Positions 52,481 to 60,240 of a DNA stretch of 64,000 nt are shown here, one piece after another (position 1 is the first letter of the stretch; each line of letters begins with the position of its first letter). The stretch covers positions 248,001-312,000 of the forward strand of contig NZ_CP126257.1 of the NCBI RefSeq assembly GCF_003234175.2. Direction: 5' to 3'. The position numbers were made by a program, and so were the translations under genes. Under the pieces are notes generated by a model. The model ran no database searches. It saw only the letters and a list, made by a program, of their open reading frames with translations, and was not told the origin of the DNA. Source of the DNA: Curtobacterium sp. MCSS17_007 (GTDB lineage: Bacteria > Actinomycetota > Actinomycetes > Actinomycetales > Microbacteriaceae).

Positions 52481-54424
52481 ATGACAGACACCTCGATCCC
52501 GACAGCCGTCCACCGCGACGGACGCCCCCGACGACGCCGACCCTCACGCGGTGCGATCACGAGCGGACTCGTGGCGCTGGCCGTCCTCGCAGCGCCTGCG
52601 CTCCTGCCGTCGAGCTCCTCGGCGGACGACCTCGCCTTCCCGTACGTCAACCGGTTCGACTCCGCGGCCGGCGGCACCCTGAGCGGTGACGCGCAGGTCG
52701 TCGACGGGCGACTGCGACTGACCGACGAGACCGCCGACCAGGCCGGTGCGTGGTCGACGGACGACACGTTCCGGTCGGACCTCGGGCTCGACATCGAGTT
52801 CTCCTACGCCATGTACAACACCAGCGAGGACCAGGGTGCTGACGGGCTGCTCCTCTTCCTGGCGGACGGCCGCGCACCACAGGGTGTCGGTGCCTACGGC
52901 GCGGCGCTCGGGTACGCCTGTCGGTCGAGCGTGACCCAGGGCGGTGGGGAGCCGTGCGACCTCCCGGGCGTGCCGGGCGGCTTCGCGGCCGTGGCGGTCG
53001 ACCACTACGGCAACTTCTCGCAGGACATCAACGGGTCGGGGGTCGGGCGCCGGCCGGACTCGATCGTGGTCCGCGGATCGGGCGACGGGACGACGGGCTA
53101 CCGGTACGTCGACGGTGTCCCCGCGCCGGGCGGTACCCTCACGCAGGGCCCCGAGACGCGGCGGGTCCGGGTCAGCCTCGTGCCCGGGGCGAGCGGCGAG
53201 CTGTTCATGACGGTCCGGCTCGAGTCCGACGGCGCGCAGCGGACCGTCTTCGACCGGGTACCGCTCCACCACCCGTCGCAGGCACCGTTGCCGGACACGC
53301 TCCGGCTGGGGTTCTCCGCCGCGACCGGCAGCTTCGCCGACGTCCACGAGGTCGACGACCTCCGCGTCTCCGAGCCGGTCGACCTCGGTGTCTCGCAGGA
53401 CCTCCCGGCGTCCGGCCGGCCAGGACAGCCCTTCACCTACACCGTGACCGCCTCCGATGCCGGGCCGAACCGTTCGGACCCCAGTGCGCTGCACGTCGAC
53501 GTGCCGGACGGCCTGCGTGACGTGACGTGGACCTGCACCGCGACCGCCGGATCCGCCTGTGGCGCGACCACCGGCACGGGCGACGTGGACGACGCGCTCG
53601 ACCTGGTGTGGGGTGGCTCGGCGACGGTCGCCGTGACGGGCACCGTCGCGGACGACGCCTCGGGATCGCTCGAGAGCACCGCGAGCATCGCCCCTCCGGC
53701 GTCCCTGGCCGACGTCGACGAGTCCGACAACCGGTCCGTCGTGACCAGACCGATCGAGGCGGTGCCCGCCCCCGAGGCACAGCTGGTGACCGAGAAGTCG
53801 GTCTCCCCGTCCGTCGACGTGGCACCAGGTGACGAGGTCGAGTACCGGGTGACGGCGGAGAACCGGGGACCGGACACCGCGCACGAGGTGGGCGTGGTCG
53901 ACGACCTGCCGTCGGCGATGCGCTTCGCTGGGTCGGAGGACGACTGCACGGCCGACGGGCAGCACGTCACGTGCCGGTCCGACGGCGACCTGGCCGTGGG
54001 TCAGACACGCTCCTTCCGCATCCGCGCGGTGCTCGACCCCGACTACACGGGCGACGGCTCCGACGTCGTCAACGTGGCGACCGCGACGTCCCCCACCGAC
54101 CCCGACGGTGGTGACCCGTCACCGGAGGTGTCGATCGGTGTCACCGTGCCCGGTGACGGGAACGGCGACGACGACAGCGACGGAGACGGCGGCGGGAGCG
54201 CTCCGACACCGGCCGCCTCCGCGAGCACCTCACCGTCGCCGGCCGCTCCGACGACTGCCGGTGGCGGACGGACGGGCAGCGGGGGGATCCGGCGCGGAGC
54301 CCTCGCCTACACCGGCGCCGAGGGGCTGGGGCTGCTCACCGCCGTCGCGGGTGCCGCGGTCGGACTCGGGGTCGGCGGGTGGTGGGTGACACGGCGCCGC
54401 CGGACGCCCGACGACGCCGGCTGA
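52481..54424 (+). CDS. LAYTG-anchored surface protein with lectin-like and DUF11 domains
   Basis: 647-aa exported cell-wall protein. Signal: Arg-rich N-terminus, hydrophobic SGLVALAVLAAPALL, cleavage after SSSSA. Residues ~45-290 resemble a legume-lectin-like (L-type) fold (FSYAMYNTSEDQGADGLLLFLAD, VAVDHYGNFSQDINGSG). Two DUF11-like repeats follow (~295-420 and ~430-555, each with FTYTVTASDAGPN or VEYRVTAENRGPD). Then a Thr/Ser/Pro linker, LAYTG, a hydrophobic helix and RRRR: a class E sortase sorting signal. No sortase gene is in the window. A role in glycan binding or attachment is inference. Confidence 0.85.
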   Translation: MTDTSIPTAVHRDGRPRRRRPSRGAITSGLVALAVLAAPALLPSSSSADDLAFPYVNRFDSAAGGTLSGDAQVVDGRLRLTDETADQAGAWSTDDTFRSDLGLDIEFSYAMYNTSEDQGADGLLLFLADGRAPQGVGAYGAALGYACRSSVTQGGGEPCDLPGVPGGFAAVAVDHYGNFSQDINGSGVGRRPDSIVVRGSGDGTTGYRYVDGVPAPGGTLTQGPETRRVRVSLVPGASGELFMTVRLESDGAQRTVFDRVPLHHPSQAPLPDTLRLGFSAATGSFADVHEVDDLRVSEPVDLGVSQDLPASGRPGQPFTYTVTASDAGPNRSDPSALHVDVPDGLRDVTWTCTATAGSACGATTGTGDVDDALDLVWGGSATVAVTGTVADDASGSLESTASIAPPASLADVDESDNRSVVTRPIEAVPAPEAQLVTEKSVSPSVDVAPGDEVEYRVTAENRGPDTAHEVGVVDDLPSAMRFAGSEDDCTADGQHVTCRSDGDLAVGQTRSFRIRAVLDPDYTGDGSDVVNVATATSPTDPDGGDPSPEVSIGVTVPGDGNGDDDSDGDGGGSAPTPAASASTSPSPAAPTTAGGGRTGSGGIRRGALAYTGAEGLGLLTAVAGAAVGLGVGGWWVTRRRRTPDDAG

Positions 54425-54435
54425 CGGCGACGCGC

Positions 54436-54469
54436 CGCCGGTCGTGGGCCACCCGAGCCCCGACCGGCG
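54436..54469 (+). terminator. Hairpin after the surface-protein gene
   Basis: CGCCGGTCG (54436-54444) pairs with CGACCGGCG (54461-54469); inner GGGC/GCCC pairs strengthen the loop. Twelve nt after the stop of the LAYTG protein. Confidence 0.65.
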
Positions 54470-54562
54470 ACGGCGTGGTCGCCGCCGGCACCGTCTCCGG
54501 TCCGATGCCCGGGGTGCCGGCGGTAGACTCGGACCACGATCCGCATGCCCGAAAGAGGTCTC

Positions 54563-55204
54563 GTGTCCGACTCCGTGGACGACGCCGGCCAGCGCGCGCG
54601 GTACTGGTCGATCCCCGTCCTCCGGGCCGTCCCAGCCGCGGTCGTGGCCCTCGTCATCACCTTCTCGTCCAACCACGCCGCTGGCTACGGCCTGCTGCTC
54701 TTCGGCGGGTTCGTGATCGTCGACGCCGTCGTGCTCGGCTGGGCCGCGCTCCGTCGGATGCCGTTCGACGAGCGGTCGCGTCCGACGACACTCGTACAGG
54801 CGGTCGTCTCCCTCGTCGCCGGTGTCGCAGCGCTCGCGACGAACAGCGTCGGGCTCGCGGCGTTCATCACGGTGGTCGTCGGTTGGGCGGTGCTGACCGG
54901 AGCCCTCGAACTCGCACAGGGGCTCAGGGCACGAGGGCGATCGCCCTTCGCCCGCGACTGGACGACGATCGGCGGGCTCACCCTGCTGCTCGCGGTCGCC
55001 TTCCTGCTGACACCGCCCGACTACTCCCAGCAGCTCGGCGGTGTCGAGCAGGTGACCGGCACCCTGGACGCCGCAGTCGTCCTCGTCGGCCTGCTCGGCG
55101 CCTACCTCGCCATCGCGGCGGTCTTCCACGTGATCGCCGGACTCTCGCACAAGTGGGGCACGGCTGCACCGGCCGCTGCCCCGGACGGAGCACCACACGC
55201 ATGA
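54563..55204 (+). CDS. DUF308/HdeD-like membrane protein
   Basis: 213-aa membrane protein with about six helices arranged as short pairs (YGLLLFGGFVIVDAVVLGWAA, TTLVQAVVSLVAGVAALAT, AAFITVVVGWAVLTGALELA), as in the HdeD family of acid-stress membrane proteins. The GTG at 54563 is preferred for AAAGAGG five nt upstream; an ATG at 54545 would add six residues. Overlaps the next gene by ATGA. Confidence 0.75.
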   Translation: MSDSVDDAGQRARYWSIPVLRAVPAAVVALVITFSSNHAAGYGLLLFGGFVIVDAVVLGWAALRRMPFDERSRPTTLVQAVVSLVAGVAALATNSVGLAAFITVVVGWAVLTGALELAQGLRARGRSPFARDWTTIGGLTLLLAVAFLLTPPDYSQQLGGVEQVTGTLDAAVVLVGLLGAYLAIAAVFHVIAGLSHKWGTAAPAAAPDGAPHA

Positions 55205-55467
55205 CCTCCCCCAGCCGTCGCGACCGCCTGCGCCCCGCCGAACTCCTCGTGATCTCGGCGGTCATCGCGGTGTTCACCGGAGCGGTCGTGCTCTTCTCGA
55301 CACGCGAGTTCGAGCTCGCGCTGGTCTTCCTCGGCGTCGCGTTCATCGTGGTCGTGGTGGTCCTCGCCATGCTCCAGCTGGCCGCGTCGAGCGACCAGGA
55401 CGACAACGACATGCTCGGCGGGCACAAGGCTCCCGGCGAGCAGACGGACGGCGACGACTTCCACTGA
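55201..55467 (+). CDS. Small two-helix membrane protein
   Basis: 88 aa. Two adjacent membrane helices (LLVISAVIAVFTGAVVLFS and LALVFLGVAFIVVVVVLAMLQL) and an acidic tail (SDQDDNDML, TDGDDFH). No family recognised. Its ATG overlaps the stop of the HdeD-like gene, so the two are co-translated. The homology-bearing remnant begins directly after its stop codon. Confidence 0.65.
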   Translation: MTSPSRRDRLRPAELLVISAVIAVFTGAVVLFSTREFELALVFLGVAFIVVVVVLAMLQLAASSDQDDNDMLGGHKAPGEQTDGDDFH

Positions 55468-55786
55468 CGCCTCGGGGTCACCGAGCTGTACTGCCTCTGG
55501 GGCGGCAGCGACGGGCCGGTACCCGGCCTGGCGCTCACCGTCGGTACCGCGGACGACGAGCAGCTCACCGCAGGAGCGACGAGCTTCTTCACCGGCTGGG
55601 ACCCCGAGTGCTCGGTCGAGGGTCCGGCCCGTGTGTGTCGAGCGACGTCGACCGACGCCGAGACCGGTGCCGCGCAGGCGCGGACCCGGTACGTCCGTGG
55701 TGGCACCTGGGTCGAGATCAGCCAGGGTGACTTCCCGACCAACGGCCTGCTCGACGCCGTCGTCGGGGAGATCTGGGGGGGACTGA
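55468..55786 (+). pseudogene. 5'-truncated relative of the 6.6-kb lipoprotein
   Basis: Reading from 55468 gives ...VTELYCLWGG..., DPECSV, RVCRAT and RYVRGGTWVEISQGDFPTNG then LLDAVVGEIW. It aligns with the lipoprotein at 6611-7285 (LYCVW, GFDCSS, YRCQK, YFTRGGIGIRITQSNVPTEG, LLDDVVGNVF). There is no signal peptide or start codon, because the frame begins right after the previous stop. The 3' end runs past its expected stop; removing one G from the G7 run at 55775-55781 would give TGA at 55784-55786. The gap 55468-55866 holds this and a terminator. Confidence 0.75.
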
Positions 55787-55790
55787 CGGC

Positions 55791-55826
55791 CGGGAGGCGT
55801 GGGGCGGACCGGACCCGCGCCTCCCG
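55791..55826. terminator. Hairpin between remnant and LysR gene
   Basis: CGGGAGGCG (55791-55799) pairs with CGCCTCCCG (55818-55826), and a U-G pair and three G-C pairs extend it. It is a GGGAGGC-family member in a convergent gap. Confidence 0.7.
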
Positions 55827-55866
55827 TCCGCCGGTGGGATGCCTCCCACGCGGCCGCCCGCAGGCC

Positions 55867-56745
55867 TCATCCCACCCGAGCAGCCACGACGTCCCGGGCC
55901 AGCGTGCGCGTCGCACGGTTCGGCTCGGTGTCCGACCGCATCGCGAGTCCGATGCGCAGCGGCTCGACCTCGTCCTCGAGCTCCAGCACGGCTCCGTCGT
56001 ACCGGACGCCCGAGTCCGGGACGACACCGACGCCGAGTCCGGCCGAGGCGAACCGGATCACCGCGGGCATGTCGTTCATCTCCGCGACGACACGGCGACG
56101 GAGACCGCGTCGCTCGAACGCGGCGTCGAGGATCAGGCGGTTGCCGAACCCGTGCGCGGTGTCGACGAAGGGTTCCGCAGCGAGCTCGGCCAGTGACACC
56201 GAACGGCGTCCCGCCAGCGGGTGGTCCGCCGCGGTGAAGACCCGGAAGGGCATCTCGCGCAGTGGTTCGACCACGATGCCGGAGGGCACCGACGGCAGGC
56301 CCGTGTACGCGAGGTCCAGCCGTCCCGCGACGAGGTCCTGCACGAGTCCCGTGGTGCCGGTCGGCGAGGTCATGAGCTCCACCGCCACGAGCGGGTGGCG
56401 GTGCCGGAAGCGCCGGAGGACTCCGGTCAGGTCCACGATGTCCATGCTCGTGAAGATGCCGAGGCGCACCCGACCGCGCAGGTCGGCGTCGTCCACCGTC
56501 GCCAGGTCACGCATGCGGTCGAGGGCGTCGAGCACGGTGCGAGCGTGGGGGAGCAGGTCCTCGCCGGCGGTGGTCAGCACGAGGCGCCGCCCGGTGCGGT
56601 CGAAGAGGCGGACGCCGAGCGAACGTTCGAGTGACGCGATCCCGGCGGAGACCGTCGACTGCGCGGCCCAGAGGCGTTCTGCGGCACGGGTGACGCTGCC
56701 CTCGGACGCGACGGCGACGAACTGTTCGAGCAGGCGGGTCTCCAC
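55867..56745 (-). CDS. LysR family transcriptional regulator
   Basis: 292-aa regulator. The N-terminal winged HTH is TRAAERLWAAQSTVSAGIAS (~residues 18-37) followed by LERSLGVRLFDRTGRRLVLT; the rest is the two-lobed effector domain (GIFTSMDIVDLTGVL, GLGVGVVPDSGVRYD). GTG at 56745 is the standard family start (VETRLLEQFVAVA); an ATG at 56778 in frame is possible. Divergent from an MFS transporter, its probable target; the gap contains ATCGG-T-CCGAT (56755-56765). Confidence 0.88.
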   Translation of the reverse strand: METRLLEQFVAVASEGSVTRAAERLWAAQSTVSAGIASLERSLGVRLFDRTGRRLVLTTAGEDLLPHARTVLDALDRMRDLATVDDADLRGRVRLGIFTSMDIVDLTGVLRRFRHRHPLVAVELMTSPTGTTGLVQDLVAGRLDLAYTGLPSVPSGIVVEPLREMPFRVFTAADHPLAGRRSVSLAELAAEPFVDTAHGFGNRLILDAAFERRGLRRRVVAEMNDMPAVIRFASAGLGVGVVPDSGVRYDGAVLELEDEVEPLRIGLAMRSDTEPNRATRTLARDVVAARVG

Positions 56746-56826
56746 CCCCTGAGTATCGGTCCGATCGATGACGCACATCAAGAGCATCCGTTGGACTCGA
56801 TGCGCTCCGGCGAGCACCATCGGAGC

Positions 56827-58113
56827 ATGTCCTCGACCACCACCTCCACCCCCACCGTGGGTGTCGCCCCTGCACGTGCAGCGTCCTCCGACCAGGTCCC
56901 GGCCCCGCGCGGCCGCCGCGTCCACTCCCGCCGCCGGCACGGGTTCGGCTTCTGGGCCGTGGCGTTCGCGTTCCTGGCGGTGATGGCCTTCGCGACCGTC
57001 CCGGCGCCCCTCTACGTCGTCTACCAGGCCCGCGACGGCTTCCCGACCTTCACCACCACGGTCGTCTTCGCCGCGTACGGCGTGGGTGTCGTCGCCGCGC
57101 TGTTCCTGGCCGGTCACCTCAGCGACGTGCACGGCCGACGCCCGCTGATCCTGGTGTCGATCGCCCTCGAGCTCCTCGCGGCGGTGCTCTTCCTGCTGTG
57201 GAACGACGTCGCCGGACTCGTCGTGGCCCGTCTGGTGACGGGGCTCGGTGTCGGTCTGCTCACCGCGACCGCGACCGCCCACCTCGGCGAGCTCCGCGTC
57301 CGGGCGACCGGCTCGTCCGCGTCTGCCCAGGGAGCGAGTGTCGCGGCGGGAGCGGTGAACCTCGGCGGTCTGTCGCTCGGCGCCCTGGTCGGGGGCGCGC
57401 TCGCGGAGTACGTCGGGCAGCCGCTCGTCGTGCCCTACGTCGTCTTCGTCGTCGCCCTGGCGGTCGCGTTCGTGGTCGTCCTCGCCGCGCCCGAGACGGT
57501 CGACCGTCCCGAGGAGCCGGTGCCCTACCGGCCGCAGCGGATGGCGGCGCCCGAGGGGCAGGCCGGCGTCTTCTGGGCGGCGGGCACCGCGGCGTTCGCG
57601 GCCCTGGCGGTGCAGGGGCTCTTCACCTCGGTGGCCCCCAGCTTCCTCGGCACGACCTTCCACGTCACCGACCGCCTCGCCGCGGGAGCGACGACGTTCG
57701 GGGTCTTCGCCGCGAGCGCCCTCTCGCAGATCGTGTTCGCGCGGCTCTCGCAGCGGCGCCAGATCCGGCTCGGGCTGGTCCTGCTCGTGGGTGGCCTGGT
57801 CGTGCTCGCGGTCGCGGCCGTGTTCCTGCAGGTCGCGGGCTTCATCGGCGGCGGGGTCGTCGCGGGCGCCGGCGTCGGGCTGCTGTTCCGGGCGTCGATC
57901 GCCCGTGCCGGCTCCCTCGTCGGACCCGAGCGCCGTGGCGGGGTCCTCGCGGCGACCTTCCTCATCGCCTACGCCGGGCTGACCGTGCCCGTCGTGGCGG
58001 TCGGGGCCGCGCTGCTGGTCGTCCCGACGCTCCCGGTGTTGCTCGGCTACGTGGTCTTCGTGGTCGTGCTGGCGCTCGTCGCGGGCACGCGGTTGGCGGC
58101 TCGCGCGGAGTAG
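56827..58113 (+). CDS. MFS transporter
   Basis: 428-aa carrier with twelve predicted helices after a ~45-residue Ser/Thr/Arg N-terminus. Motif A: GHLSDVHGRRPLIL in loop 2-3; RLVTGLGVGLLTATATAHL in helix 4. The type resembles sugar or drug exporters of the DHA1 group. The ATG at 56827 with CGGAG close by is chosen over a TTG at 56791. Probably regulated by the divergent LysR protein. Substrate unknown. Confidence 0.85.
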   Translation: MSSTTTSTPTVGVAPARAASSDQVPAPRGRRVHSRRRHGFGFWAVAFAFLAVMAFATVPAPLYVVYQARDGFPTFTTTVVFAAYGVGVVAALFLAGHLSDVHGRRPLILVSIALELLAAVLFLLWNDVAGLVVARLVTGLGVGLLTATATAHLGELRVRATGSSASAQGASVAAGAVNLGGLSLGALVGGALAEYVGQPLVVPYVVFVVALAVAFVVVLAAPETVDRPEEPVPYRPQRMAAPEGQAGVFWAAGTAAFAALAVQGLFTSVAPSFLGTTFHVTDRLAAGATTFGVFAASALSQIVFARLSQRRQIRLGLVLLVGGLVVLAVAAVFLQVAGFIGGGVVAGAGVGLLFRASIARAGSLVGPERRGGVLAATFLIAYAGLTVPVVAVGAALLVVPTLPVLLGYVVFVVVLALVAGTRLAARAE

Positions 58114-58149
58114 CCCCGGAGCTTCGCGGCGGACCGGACCCCCGCCCCG

Positions 58150-58176
58150 CACCCCGGCGCCACCGGCCCCGGGGTG
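58150..58176 (+). terminator. Hairpin after the MFS gene
   Basis: CACCCCGG (58150-58157) pairs with CCGGGGTG (58169-58176) over 11 nt, 36 nt after the MFS stop, in a very GC-rich stretch that also contains GGCCGGCC. Confidence 0.55.
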
Positions 58177-58230
58177 GGCGGCCGGCCGCGGGCGTCCGGC
58201 TGGCCCCGGGCGGACCGGCATACTGGGACG

Positions 58231-58902
58231 ATGCCCCAGCAGCGCCGACGTCCGGTCGTCACCGCCGTCGCCGCCGTGATCGCCGCCGGACTCGTTGCCG
58301 GCGGCTTCGCGCTCACGGCCCAGCGCAGCGGTGAGGACCCGGTCATCGGCGGTGGCTCCGTCTCCGTCGCGCCGAGCGCGACCGCCGCCGACGGGCCAGC
58401 TGCCGACGGGTCAGCTGCCGACGGGTCAAGCGCCGACGGGACCGCCACCGACGGTTCCGCGCCCGGCCCCACGGTGACGATCACCCGGACGGGCCCGGAC
58501 CTGCCCGGCTCCGACGTGCTCGATCGTTGCGGCCGTGACAGCCGGTCCGTGATCGCGAGCTACGACACCGCGGCGCTCGGTCGGGTCGTCCTGCAGTGCG
58601 GCACCTCGGGGCAGGGCTACGAGCACATCCGCGTCCGGCACACCGCCGACTGGCGCGACGTCGTGTCGGGCCACGGCTCCCGCGACTGGGACGACGCCAT
58701 GCTCACCGCCGTGCGGACCGTGCTCGAGCACCCCGCCGACGGCTACCCGGAGGACGCCGGGGACGGCAAGGTCTGCTTCGCGGCGCCGGTGCGGTTCGAC
58801 GACGGGTCCCGGCCGGACGCCGAGCCGTTCGTGCGCGTCATCGTCTCGGCGACCACCGACCGCGTCATCACGGCGTTCCCCACCGACGACGGCGGCTGCT
58901 GA
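58231..58902 (+). CDS. Exported or membrane-anchored hypothetical protein
   Basis: 223 aa. An N-terminal membrane helix or uncleaved signal (VVTAVAAVIAAGLVAGGFAL), then repeated ADGS units (~residues 50-75; 15-bp repeats in the DNA), then a ~145-residue domain with three cysteines (LDRCGRD, VLQCGTS, KVCFAAP) plus a terminal Cys. The stretch GYEHIRVRHTADWRD recalls His/Arg motifs of secreted RNase-like toxin domains; I cannot confirm a family. ATG at 58231. Confidence 0.6.
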   Translation: MPQQRRRPVVTAVAAVIAAGLVAGGFALTAQRSGEDPVIGGGSVSVAPSATAADGPAADGSAADGSSADGTATDGSAPGPTVTITRTGPDLPGSDVLDRCGRDSRSVIASYDTAALGRVVLQCGTSGQGYEHIRVRHTADWRDVVSGHGSRDWDDAMLTAVRTVLEHPADGYPEDAGDGKVCFAAPVRFDDGSRPDAEPFVRVIVSATTDRVITAFPTDDGGC

Positions 58903-58937
58903 GCCACTCGCCCGGCCACGGGCAGCCCGGCGCGCTC

Positions 58938-59864
58938 CTACGCGTGCACCTCGTGCTCGTGCCGCCGGTGCGAGACCGGTTCGAGCTGGAAGGTCGAGTG
59001 CTCGACGGGCACGTCGAAGTGCTCCGCGACGCACTGCTGCAGCGCGTCGAGGATCCGTGGAGCGTGCGCGGTCGAGAAGCAGTGGTCGTCGACGACGACG
59101 TGCGCCGTCAGGTTCGGCACCCCGGTGGCGACGAGCGTCGCGTGCAGGTCGTGCACCTCGATCACGTGGTCGAGCTCGAGGATGTGCGCGCGCACGTCGT
59201 CGAGGTCGAGCCCGGGCGGCGTGGACTCGAGCAGCACGTTCGCGGTCTCGCGGAGCAGCCGGACGGCCCGCGGCAGGATGAGCAGCCCGATGAGGATCGC
59301 GGCGATCGAGTCGGCCCGCTCCCACCCGGTCAGCGCGAGCACGACGGCCGCGGCGATGACCGCGACGGAACCGAGGGTGTCGTTGAGCACCTCGAGCCGT
59401 GCCGCCCGCGACGTGAAGCCCTCTCCGGAGGCCCGGGCGAGCACCGCGTACGCGACCAGGTTGCCGACGAGTCCGACGACGCCGAAGACGAGCAGCGGGC
59501 CGGCGTGGACCTCTGCGGGCACGAACAGGCGCTGCACCGCCGAGACGACGACGAAGACGCCCACGGCGAGCAGGATCGCCGCCTGCGCCGTGGCGCCGAG
59601 CACCTCGGCGCGCTGGTAGCCCCACGTCCGCTGTGCCGTCGGCGTCCGCCGAGCCAGCCGGGTGGCGACCAGCCCGATGCCGAGCCCCCCGGTGTCGACC
59701 ACCATGTGCCCGGCGTCGACGAGCAGCGCGAGCGACCCCGTGACGACCGCCCCGACCACCTCGGCCAGCAGGATGCCCGCCGAGATGCAGAACGCGACGA
59801 GCAGCGCGCGCTCGGAGGCGCCGGCGTGCGAGTGCCCGTGCCCTGCGCCGTGGTCGTGTCCCAT
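58938..59864 (-). CDS. Cation diffusion facilitator (CDF) metal transporter
   Basis: 308-aa CzcD/ZitB-like antiporter exporting Zn2+ or related metals against H+. His-rich N-terminus (GHDHGAGHGHSHAG), six helices and a C-terminal metal-binding cytoplasmic domain (~residues 205-290). The helix 2 site is DAGHMVVD (Asp, His, Asp). In helix 5 the usual HxxxD reads EVLNDTLGS, with Glu in place of His, which may change metal selectivity. ATG at 59864. Divergent from the epimerase. Confidence 0.9.
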   Translation of the reverse strand: MGHDHGAGHGHSHAGASERALLVAFCISAGILLAEVVGAVVTGSLALLVDAGHMVVDTGGLGIGLVATRLARRTPTAQRTWGYQRAEVLGATAQAAILLAVGVFVVVSAVQRLFVPAEVHAGPLLVFGVVGLVGNLVAYAVLARASGEGFTSRAARLEVLNDTLGSVAVIAAAVVLALTGWERADSIAAILIGLLILPRAVRLLRETANVLLESTPPGLDLDDVRAHILELDHVIEVHDLHATLVATGVPNLTAHVVVDDHCFSTAHAPRILDALQQCVAEHFDVPVEHSTFQLEPVSHRRHEHEVHA

Positions 59865-59877
59865 GCCTCGATGGTAG

Positions 59878-60240
59878 GGAACGGCACCGACGACGTGCCA
59901 GGATCGGCAGCGTCACCCGGTCGCCGTCCGAGCTGACGACGCCGACGGACGTGCTCGCGCGGCCGTCAGCGCCCGGTCCCGGACGGAGGTCGACGCGCAC
60001 GGACCGGACGCGGGCGCCCTGCGCCTGGTCTCCACCCGCGTCACGGTCCGCGTGCTGGGACGGGCGTGGAGCCTCCCGGCCGTGGTCGCCCCGCGCGTGA
60101 CGCTCGTGGAACGATTCGATGACGATGCCGGCGTGCAGCGCGTGTCCCTGCGGCGCTCGGCACCGGTGCTCGGCACGCTGTACCGGTACGAGGGCTCCTT
60201 CCGCTACCGGATCGAGCCCGACACCGCGACGGGGGAGACG
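59878..60240 (+). pseudogene. DUF4166-like remnant upstream of the epimerase
   Basis: The frame is open from 59878 and continues into the epimerase without a stop. It has no start codon before GTG 60052. The part from ~59980 on (ALRLVSTRVTVRVLGRAWSL, VVAPRVTLVERFDDDAGVQR, APVLGTLYRYEGSFRYRI) resembles the C-terminal half of DUF4166 domains, which often pair with epimerases of this type. The N-terminal half is missing, and the CDF transporter gene lies there. It fills the 376-bp gap. Confidence 0.5.

Noticed and set aside
55633..56196. Open frame with GTG at 55633
   Set aside because: The GTG falls inside the truncated lipoprotein homology, and the frame then runs through a terminator and antisense to the LysR gene.
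58395..58455. 15-bp repeats around GCCGACGGGTCAGCT
   Set aside because: They encode the ADGS linker of the exported hypothetical protein.
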